Under the pieces are notes generated by a model. It ran no database searches, had not been told where the DNA came from, and saw only the letters and a list, made by a program, of their open reading frames with translations. The translations under genes and the position numbers were made by a program. Shown in pieces: positions 1 through 5,266 of a stretch of 6,921 bases of DNA. The number at the start of each line of letters is the position of its first letter. Positions within the stretch are counted from its first letter, which is position 1. The stretch is from Candidatus Latescibacterota bacterium (GTDB taxonomy: Bacteria; Latescibacterota; MVCY01): contig JAUWEO010000096.1 in NCBI GenBank assembly GCA_030608245.1, positions 1-6,921 of the forward strand, written 5' to 3'.

Positions 1-6
1 TTCCTC

Positions 7-36
7 TTTTCTCAGCAAGGTTAGAATCTGAGAAAA
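7..36. repeat. Perfect 9-base inverted repeat, hairpin candidate
   Basis: The arms TTTTCTCAG (7-15) and CTGAGAAAA (28-36) are perfect reverse complements around a 12-base loop. The stem is AT-rich and no T-run follows on the + strand, so it is a poor rho-independent terminator in that direction. It could be a weak terminator or processing hairpin for a gene to the left of the window, or a protein-binding palindrome. Its role is unknown; only the symmetry is directly seen. Confidence 0.4.
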
Positions 37-84
37 ATCGATTTAGCTCAGAGAATAGAGGATATTCAACGGGCTCTTTTCTGC

Positions 85-113
85 TTGACAAACTCTATTC
101 TTATGATTAGATT
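85..113 (+). promoter_or_regulatory. Candidate sigma-70 promoter upstream of the kinase gene
   Basis: A perfect -35 hexamer TTGACA (85-90) is followed after 17 bases by TAGATT (108-113), which matches 4 of 6 bases of TATAAT. This would give a leader of about 125 bases before the kinase. A second TTGACA lies at 112-117 but has no good -10. A possible alternative -10, TATATT at 191-196, has a GTGACA at 166-171 with a long 19-base spacer. The arm CTCTATTCT (93-101), which pairs with AGAATAGAG at 52-60, falls inside the spacer and might be an operator half. Nothing else in 1-244 looks coding. Confidence 0.3.
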
Positions 114-244
114 GACATTTACCAGCAGGCCATCAAAGAGAACCCATAATTGCGGAATTTTTGTGGTGACAAATTAGTGTAACACCTTAGTATATTTTAA
201 TTAGGTAGCGCACGCAGCAGCATAAACGCAAGCAACATTTCTAC

Positions 245-1081
245 TTGAATCCCAATAGGGCAGTTTTGAATAAATCAATTTTAGAACTGAAGGTCCTGAG
301 ACAAAAAGGACGCTATTTGGTAATAAAATATGGAAGTTGGAGGGGCCTTTGCGATCCCGATTACCCTCGACTATTGAAGCTGCTGGAAAGTGGTAAGCCT
401 CTGCGACGGAGCGCGACGAGGGTGTTCAAACATTCGCCCAATCTCTTGGTTGAAGTGTCGCTTGCCTCTGGGCTCAGAGTAGTGATAAAGGATTTTGGCT
501 GGCGTAACTTTCTTCACTTCTGGGCAAGTCCCTTTGTTAAATCTAAGGCACTCCGTTCATTAGAGATAGCAACTTATCTTCTTAAAAATGGCCTTCTCAC
601 TCCTCGTCCTCTCGGTGCTTTTGAGCAACGAAATGAAGGGCTGATAGAGAAGGCTTATTTTATCACTGAATCTCTGGGAGAGACGGACAACGTGAGAGAG
701 TTCTTGCAACTGTGTCCTGAGGAAGGAGAAGAAAGAAGAAGGATCTTAACGATTTTGGCAGAATATGTAAGACAGATGCACAATTGCGGACTTCTTCACC
801 GAGACCTCACCTTGGCCAATTTTCTCATTAAAGATGAGCAAATCTATCTTACAGATCTAACCCGAGCCCGGGTGAAAACCCGACTCCCTGTCTTTCAGAA
901 GATAGAAGATATTGCAAAAATGGAGCTTGCTCCCGCCGACCGCTCTTTTTTGTTTAACCTCTACTGGGGGAAACAGAAGGGGAGAAGGTTTTGGTATAAA
1001 CTGCTCTGCCTCAGGGTGGCGCTTTACCAGGCCGACAGGCGGCTGAAAAAACTACGGAGAAGAGTGCGTAGATTTCTCTAA
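245..1081 (+). CDS. Kdo/WaaP-family lipopolysaccharide kinase-like protein
   Basis: This is a small protein-kinase-fold enzyme of the type that transfers phosphate from ATP to a Kdo or heptose residue of the LPS inner core at the cytoplasmic face of the inner membrane. Visible motifs are the ATP-anchoring lysine in VVIKDF (K82), a helix-C glutamate in RSLEIATYL (E107), the catalytic loop HRDLTLANF (H185, D187, N192) and a short metal-binding TDL (D204) in place of DFG. The last 35 residues are strongly basic with several aromatics, which would suit contact with anionic membrane or LPS. There is no signal peptide. The start is uncertain: no in-frame ATG precedes the core. TTG at 245 lacks a ribosome site, while TTG at 266 has AGGG five bases upstream and may be the real start. 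The 3' end overlaps the convergent methyltransferase by 30 bases. Family assignment is fairly firm; the exact sugar substrate is not determinable. Confidence 0.8.
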   Translation: MNPNRAVLNKSILELKVLRQKGRYLVIKYGSWRGLCDPDYPRLLKLLESGKPLRRSATRVFKHSPNLLVEVSLASGLRVVIKDFGWRNFLHFWASPFVKSKALRSLEIATYLLKNGLLTPRPLGAFEQRNEGLIEKAYFITESLGETDNVREFLQLCPEEGEERRRILTILAEYVRQMHNCGLLHRDLTLANFLIKDEQIYLTDLTRARVKTRLPVFQKIEDIAKMELAPADRSFLFNLYWGKQKGRRFWYKLLCLRVALYQADRRLKKLRRRVRRFL

Positions 1082-1687
1082 CAGGGCTATCACTTGGGCA
1101 TGAAAGAGCGGAACAACAGAATATAGTCCCCTTAAGCTTAAATTACAAGCCGCTGCTTCCTTAGAGAACCTCTCTTTGACCACCATTTTTATGGGTGTCT
1201 TCCGCCGGATGAGCTTTCTTTCCAGTACGTGAATGATACGCTTGCGGTAAAAAGAGACGATGGCCCACTTTCGTGTTACCCTGGAAATTTCGCAGAGGAT
1301 ATTCTGCCTCTGCTGTTGGGTGGGTATGTGCTGAAACAACCTAAAGGTGAAAACACAGTGGAAGGCATTATCTTTGAAAGGGAGATGTTGAATGTCGGAA
1401 ACAACGAAGCTCCCCTTTTTGCCTCCAACTTCAGCGGCTGCCCTTTCTTTACACCTTGCCACCATAGCTGGAGACAGATCAGAGCAGGCCAGGTACAGTT
1501 TCCTCTCCAGAAAAATGGGAGTGAATCTGCCGTAACCGCAGGGGATGTCCAGCAGGCTGCCTGCCTGGGAACCTATTCTAGCTAAGATTTTTCCTACGAT
1601 TTTTCCTTCACTTCTGTCGATAAGCTTTTGATCTATCTTGCGATAGCGTTTTTTCTCGTACAGCAGCACTGCTTCTTTAGTTTTCAT
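1052..1687 (-). CDS. Class I SAM-dependent methyltransferase (Methyltransf_11 type)
   Basis: This 211-residue soluble protein has the Rossmann-type SAM-binding core. Motif I is LLDIPCGYGR (residues 45-54), the acidic residue that contacts the SAM ribose is D70 in CSDLS, and the next conserved stretch is SDIQHLPFKDNAFHCVF (97-113), followed by FQHI as the usual motif ahead of the fourth strand. The PCGYGR form of motif I and the xLPF(K/P)D(N/E) stretch are typical of small-molecule and sugar or lipid methyltransferases. The C-terminal part is basic and divergent, and the substrate cannot be read from it. It is encoded opposite to all other genes, converging on the kinase and diverging from the glycosyltransferase run. 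The ATG at 1687 has no good Shine-Dalgarno at the normal distance. A sugar-modifying role in the surface polysaccharide is inferred from position only. Confidence 0.85.
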   Translation of the reverse strand: MKTKEAVLLYEKKRYRKIDQKLIDRSEGKIVGKILARIGSQAGSLLDIPCGYGRFTPIFLERKLYLACSDLSPAMVARCKERAAAEVGGKKGSFVVSDIQHLPFKDNAFHCVFTFRLFQHIPTQQQRQNILCEISRVTRKWAIVSFYRKRIIHVLERKLIRRKTPIKMVVKERFSKEAAACNLSLRGLYSVVPLFHAQVIALLEKSTHSSP

Positions 1688-1722
1688 ACTCTCAAAATAT
1701 GTTTTCCTCGAGAGAATTGCAA
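1688..1722 (-). promoter_or_regulatory. Possible leaderless promoter of the methyltransferase
   Basis: Read on the - strand, TTGCAA (1722-1717) and TATTTT (1699-1694) are separated by exactly 17 bases, each matching 4 of 6 consensus bases. The -10 ends six bases before the ATG, so transcription would start at about the A of the start codon (1687). This agrees with the lack of a ribosome site at a usable distance: GAGG lies about 18 bases upstream and GAGAG is only one base from the ATG. Both hexamers are imperfect, so this is a suggestion. Confidence 0.25.
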
Positions 1723-1780
1723 GGAAGAAAATCTATTAGGCAGTGGAGGTAACATTTTTCACCTTTGTTTCTGGAATTAG

Positions 1781-1823
1781 TGTTTATCCAAAAACTGACA
1801 AGAACTGCGTTTTTGGACAGACA
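1781..1823. promoter_or_regulatory. 15-base inverted repeat in the divergent intergenic region (operator or 5' UTR hairpin)
   Basis: The left arm at 1781-1795 and right arm at 1809-1823 match at 13 of 15 positions when one is reverse-complemented. The inner nine bases, TCCAAAAAC (1787-1795) and GTTTTTGGA (1809-1817), match perfectly, and the spacer is 13 bases. In + strand RNA one of the two mismatches becomes a G-U pair. The element lies 34 bases before the ATG of the first glycosyltransferase and between two divergent genes, so it could be an operator for a dimeric regulator or a leader hairpin. No T-run follows, so it is not a standard terminator. Confidence 0.5.
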
Positions 1824-1846
1824 CGAATTAGGAAATTTCTACAAGT

Positions 1847-1860
1847 GAGGTTTAGTTATG
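1847..1860 (+). promoter_or_regulatory. Ribosome binding site and start of the first glycosyltransferase
   Basis: GAGG at 1847-1850 stands seven bases before the ATG at 1858, a good spacing. It supports this start, which also leaves a natural GT4 N-terminus (MTIALHCNY). Confidence 0.6.
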
Positions 1861-2751
1861 ACCATAGCACTTCACTGTAACTACAAACTGCCGGTGAAAA
1901 AGTACGGAGGAACACAGAGGCGTATCATCTGGTTAGCTCAGGCCCTCACCCAACTGGGACACAAGGTCTATCTGCTGGCAAGCAAGGGAACCCAGTGTGA
2001 GAAAGTAGAGGTGGTGGAAATCGATCGGAACCAGAGAGACCTTGACCCTGTGGTCCCTGACAGCGTGGAAGTTGTGCATCTGCTGCAAACACCCAACTGT
2101 ACGGTTAGTAAACCCAGTCTTTACACATTAGCAGGGAATAACTCGTCCGGTAGGCAATTATACCCTAATATTTTGTATTTAAGCAGAGACCATGCTCGTC
2201 GGCACAAAGGGACCCATTTTGTTTACAACGGGTTGGACCCCAAAGATTACCTTTATCGAGAAAAGAAAGACGATTATTTCCTTTACCTTTCCTGGATTAC
2301 GAGGAAAAAGGGGGTAGACATAGCAATCGCTCTGGCTAAACAGATGGGATTTAAACTGATAATCGCCGGTGGATGGCGACCGTCTTTTTCCCGAAATGTC
2401 AAATATATAGGTAGGGTAGGGGGAAGAAGGAAGGCCGAACTTTTGGCAGGGGCGAGGGCACTGCTTTTTCCCATTCGTTGGAGTGAACCGTTTGGGATAG
2501 TGACCATAGAGGCCTTGATCTCAGGTACTCCAGTTATTACCACCCCACGGGGCTCAATGTCTGAGATCATCACCCCTGAGGTAGGTTTCCTCTGCAACGA
2601 CTTTGAAGAATTGAAGCAGGCGGTTAAGAAGGTTGATACCATAGATCCTCAACAGTGCAGGAGAAGGGTGATGGAGAACTTCACCGCTGAGATTATGGCA
2701 AAGGGGTGCCTCCAATATTATCTGAAGGTTATAGAAACTGGAGGATTGTAA
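1858..2751 (+). CDS. Compact GT4 glycosyltransferase, AviGT4-like
   Basis: This is a retaining, GT-B-fold glycosyltransferase of family GT4, expected to move a sugar from a nucleotide-sugar donor to a growing glycan in the cytoplasm. The N-terminal domain shows YGGTQRRIIWLAQALTQLGH (16-35), the usual glycine loop and helix. The linker contains YNGLDPKDY (123-131). The C-terminal donor domain has LYLSWITRKKGVDIAIALAK (142-161), the LIIAGG strand-turn (167-172) and an intact E-x7-E (E210 and E218) in SEPFGIVTIEALISGTPVI. The WSEPFG...EALxxGTPVI pattern is characteristic of the AviGT4-like group. At 297 residues it is shorter than most GT4 enzymes; the N-terminal domain is reduced to about 130 residues, but all donor-site motifs are present. 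It is the first of three co-directional glycosyltransferase genes, 75 bases ahead of the next. Donor and acceptor are unknown. Confidence 0.88.
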   Translation: MTIALHCNYKLPVKKYGGTQRRIIWLAQALTQLGHKVYLLASKGTQCEKVEVVEIDRNQRDLDPVVPDSVEVVHLLQTPNCTVSKPSLYTLAGNNSSGRQLYPNILYLSRDHARRHKGTHFVYNGLDPKDYLYREKKDDYFLYLSWITRKKGVDIAIALAKQMGFKLIIAGGWRPSFSRNVKYIGRVGGRRKAELLAGARALLFPIRWSEPFGIVTIEALISGTPVITTPRGSMSEIITPEVGFLCNDFEELKQAVKKVDTIDPQQCRRRVMENFTAEIMAKGCLQYYLKVIETGGL

Positions 2752-2810
2752 AAACACAAACCAGCGACTAGCTTCAAAACAGCTATTGTTGCTTTTTCGC
2801 ACAGAAAATA

Positions 2811-2829
2811 GGAGAAGGATAGACCGATG
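2811..2829 (+). promoter_or_regulatory. Ribosome binding site of the second glycosyltransferase
   Basis: GGAGAAGGA (2811-2819) precedes the ATG at 2827, with AAGGA seven bases from it. This fixes the start. The rest of the 75-base gap (2752-2826) shows no convincing terminator or promoter, so read-through from the upstream gene is likely. Confidence 0.6.
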
Positions 2830-4011
2830 AAAAGGGTCTGCCACTTGATCTTTGAGCACAGCCCCCTGGATGGACGTGTCTTTTACAAAGAGGCGGTTTC
2901 GCTGGTAAATGCCGGATTCGAAGTCACTATTCTCGCCCCATCCCTGGATAGAAAAACTATAGGCCGCAAGAAAGAAATTCGGTTGAACAAAGACAGAACG
3001 TTAGAAAACTCAGGAGTTAACTTTCAGTTTTATCATTACAATAAAAGATTTCCCAAACAATTCGGTATAAGAGATTTTATTACAAAAAGACGCATCTTAA
3101 GAAAACTGGTTGAAATCGATGCCGATGTCTACCATTTCCATGAGGATGGTATCTCAATGGAAGTTTCACTGGAACTCAAAAAAGTCCGACCTTCTAACAG
3201 GATTGTGTTCGATTTCCATGAGTTTTTCTTAATCAAAAAAAGGGACAAGTTGCCCAAGAGAAAAAGGGAGTTTTTAAAATACATAAAGCTTGAAAAAGGT
3301 ATTGTTGAAATATCGCATTTGATCATCGCCGTTAGTGATTTCGTAAAAGCCTATTTCGAAGGACTCAATGCAAGACAAGTCGTTAAGATCATGAGTTGCC
3401 AGTCAAAATTGATCTTCAAATCTCCAGCGAAACCCAAGGGCAATAAGCCATTTTTCATTTGTCATGAAGGCAGGATGCTTTTTGACCGAGGATTGAAGTT
3501 AATCGTAGAAATCATGAAAAATATTGCTGATCGGGATATTGAATGCCTTATAATCGGGTCTCTTCCACTCAAAGAACGGGAATATTTCGTCCGAAAGACC
3601 CGTGACTACAAAATTGAAGATAAATTTACGATCACTGGCTGGCTTGATTATTCTGAAGTGGCTCAGTACTTATCTCAAGCCCATTTGGGTCTATTTTTTG
3701 CGATGTCGGCTAATGGGCGTTTCGGAATCAGCAACAAGTTTTTTAACTACTTGCGATATGGGTTGCCAATTCTTTCGTTGACCAATATTACCACAGATGG
3801 AATCCTAAGTAGATACAAATGCGGATATTCTTTTACAGAACCCGATGCAAAGGCCATCGCTGATAAAATTGTAGAACTGAAGCGAAATCGGGAGTTATAC
3901 AGAACTCTTTCCGCAAATAGCCGAGCTGCATTTGAAAATGAGTTTAATTGGGAAAGGATGGAGACCATTTTAGTAGACGCTTACCAGGAGCTGTTTGATG
4001 AGAAAGAATAA
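2827..4011 (+). CDS. GT4-like glycosyltransferase with degenerate E-x7-E motif
   Basis: This 394-residue two-domain GT-B protein begins with a classic bacterial surface-glycan transferase N-terminus: EHSPLDGRVFYKEAVSL (10-26) followed by GFEVTILAP. Further N-terminal marks are VYHFHED (101-107) and the VFDFHEFF motif (127-134). The C-terminal domain has HEGRMLFDRGLKLI (213-226), a LIIG turn (241-244), GWLDYSEV (271-278) and NKFFNYLRYGLPIL (303-316). In relatives the last motif is usually NKxFEYxxxGLPVI; here the glutamate is Asn307, and the position eight residues earlier is Phe299, so neither E of the E-x7-E pair is present. It may use other residues, act as a partner subunit, or be weakly active. 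No signal peptide or membrane helix is seen. It sits in the middle of the run, and its 3' end carries the ribosome site of the next gene. Substrate unknown. Confidence 0.82.
   Translation: MKRVCHLIFEHSPLDGRVFYKEAVSLVNAGFEVTILAPSLDRKTIGRKKEIRLNKDRTLENSGVNFQFYHYNKRFPKQFGIRDFITKRRILRKLVEIDADVYHFHEDGISMEVSLELKKVRPSNRIVFDFHEFFLIKKRDKLPKRKREFLKYIKLEKGIVEISHLIIAVSDFVKAYFEGLNARQVVKIMSCQSKLIFKSPAKPKGNKPFFICHEGRMLFDRGLKLIVEIMKNIADRDIECLIIGSLPLKEREYFVRKTRDYKIEDKFTITGWLDYSEVAQYLSQAHLGLFFAMSANGRFGISNKFFNYLRYGLPILSLTNITTDGILSRYKCGYSFTEPDAKAIADKIVELKRNRELYRTLSANSRAAFENEFNWERMETILVDAYQELFDEKE
3986..4000 (+). promoter_or_regulatory. Ribosome site and start inside the upstream gene (translational coupling)
   Basis: AGGAG (3986-3990) lies seven bases before ATG at 3998. 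A TTG directly in front (3995) extends the frame by one codon but is less likely to be used. The ATG start gives a 14-base overlap with the end of the previous gene, typical of coupled genes in one operon. Confidence 0.65.
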
Positions 4012-5146
4012 CAAGATTGTCTATTTCCATCAAGGATACTGGACAGGGCGTGGCCCATCTGTAACTTTTGTTACCTTCAATGCCCTGGGCTTTTATCAAA
4101 TAGGCCATCCAATTCAGTTAATATCTGGGAAGAATTCTAATTTTAAAATTAAAAGGATCTTAAAGGAAAGATTTGGGATTGAAGTTCCCTTGAATATCTC
4201 TCTGGTTTTGGCACCGAGGTTATTAGGTTCACATTTGATCTTGCAGGCCAATGTGTTTTTAAACCTTCTGTTTAAATGCAAGTTGGATATTCTTATAGTT
4301 CGGGGTCTCAGTTTTCTTCCGTGGGCATTATTGTTAAGGAAGTTTAAGAAGATAAGTGTCTTCTTCGAGGTCCACGATTTCTTTACTGATTTATCAATTC
4401 GAGATGATGTGGATAACGTCAGGAAGAGGAAACGTTATTCAAAAATAGAAAAAAGATACCTACCCAAGATAGACGGGATCATTTGTGTCTCAGAACCGCA
4501 GAGACAGATTTATCAAAAGTACTATCCTAAACAAAACTTCATTTGTGCCTTAAGTGGAACAAAATCAGTGAAATTTTCTTTTGCAAGGAAAGAATTTACT
4601 TATTTATTGGGTTATTTGGGTTCATTCGATCTTAAAAAATATCCCCTTGATGTTCTTATAGAAGCCCTTAGCATAGTCCGCAGCAAGCGAATCAGACTTC
4701 TTCTGGTCGGGGGAAGGAATGAAGGGGAGATAAGCACTATCAAGGGAATTGTTAATAAATTTAATGTATCTGGGAGAGTTAAAATATCACCCTGGCAGAA
4801 TCCTGCCCAAATAGAGCTATTGAAAAGACAGATCGATGTGGGCTGTGCTATCTTGGCCCCTACTTTTTTGAATAGGGTTAGCTGTCCGTTAAAGGTTCTG
4901 GAATATCTATCAGCAGGACTCCCTGTTCTAGCCACTGAATTAGATGGAATAAAACAAATCATTACCCACAGTAAACACGGTTATTTGGTTCAGAATAGAC
5001 CTGAACAGTGGGCGGCTGCAATTGAGCTTGTATATTCTGATTTCAGTCGATATTCGGAGTTGTCAAGGGAGTGCCTAAGACAGGCAAAGAATCTCAGTTG
5101 GGAAAACAGGGCCAGGAGAATTTTAAACTCTATTCAAGAAGTGTAA
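3998..5146 (+). CDS. GT4-family glycosyltransferase
   Basis: This 382-residue GT-B-fold transferase is distinct from the two before it. The N-terminal domain shows DILIVRG (97-103), FFEVHDFF (122-129), equivalent to the VFDxHE motif of the previous protein, and GIICVSEPQRQIY (160-172), the usual strand and helix ahead of the inter-domain linker. The donor domain has LLGYLGSFDLKKYPLDVLIEAL (203-224), LLLVGG (234-239) and CPLKVLEYLSAGLPVLAT (296-313). It keeps only the second glutamate of the E-x7-E pair (E302; the first position is Val294), as in many GT4 proteins of the PxKxxEYxAxGxPV type. The C-terminus (SWENRARRILNSI) is the normal closing helix, so the gene looks complete. It overlaps the upstream gene and shares its AT-rich composition: bases 4141-4200 contain 17 G+C of 60. 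It probably adds a later sugar to the same glycan. Donor and acceptor cannot be read from the sequence. Confidence 0.85.
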   Translation: MRKNNKIVYFHQGYWTGRGPSVTFVTFNALGFYQIGHPIQLISGKNSNFKIKRILKERFGIEVPLNISLVLAPRLLGSHLILQANVFLNLLFKCKLDILIVRGLSFLPWALLLRKFKKISVFFEVHDFFTDLSIRDDVDNVRKRKRYSKIEKRYLPKIDGIICVSEPQRQIYQKYYPKQNFICALSGTKSVKFSFARKEFTYLLGYLGSFDLKKYPLDVLIEALSIVRSKRIRLLLVGGRNEGEISTIKGIVNKFNVSGRVKISPWQNPAQIELLKRQIDVGCAILAPTFLNRVSCPLKVLEYLSAGLPVLATELDGIKQIITHSKHGYLVQNRPEQWAAAIELVYSDFSRYSELSRECLRQAKNLSWENRARRILNSIQEV

Positions 5147-5266
5147 GATGGACTGAATCTGTCGGGAAGTGGGCTGATGGTAATAACATACAGGACGCAA
5201 AGCCATTTCGGCGATGCGGGGAAGACTATGGAGCTGGTGGACCGAATCTACCGGGAGGCATCGTGA
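5147..5266 (+). pseudogene. Possible 3' remnant of a lost gene, overlapping the hydrolase start
   Basis: After the TAA of the preceding glycosyltransferase the same frame stays open to a TGA at 5264-5266. Within it, ATG at 5177 opens 29 codons ending in FGDAGKTMELVDRIYREAS. This reads like an amphipathic closing helix; many GT4 proteins end in a comparable helix with an IYxE/LYxE pattern, but the match is loose. The final TGA overlaps the GTG start of the hydrolase as GTGA, an arrangement normally seen between full-length neighbouring genes. No strong ribosome site precedes 5177. My reading is that a recombination or deletion removed most of a gene and left its tail behind the intact end of the upstream transferase. 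It could instead be a small leader peptide or chance. Confidence 0.35.
5253..5265 (+). promoter_or_regulatory. Ribosome binding site and GTG start of the hydrolase
   Basis: GGGAGG (5253-5258) is followed after four bases by GTG at 5263. The next in-frame ATG (5398) would remove the conserved FWLWN segment, so GTG is preferred. The GTGA overlap with the short upstream frame suggests coupled translation. Confidence 0.55.

Noticed and set aside
7..36. Hairpin considered as a rho-independent terminator
   Set aside because: The stem is AT-rich and no T-run follows on the + strand, so I list it only as an inverted repeat.
3..110. Short open frame from the left edge ending at TAG 108-110, possible tail of an upstream gene
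   Set aside because: It is only 35 codons with no recognisable motif, and its stop overlaps the candidate -10 element; not enough to call a gene.
1132..1141. Perfect palindrome TTAAGCTTAA
   Set aside because: It lies inside the methyltransferase coding region and is short and AT-rich, so probably incidental.
1229..1585. Open frame of 118 codons on the + strand
   Set aside because: It lies antisense within the methyltransferase, which has clear SAM-binding motifs; the peptide shows no recognisable domain.
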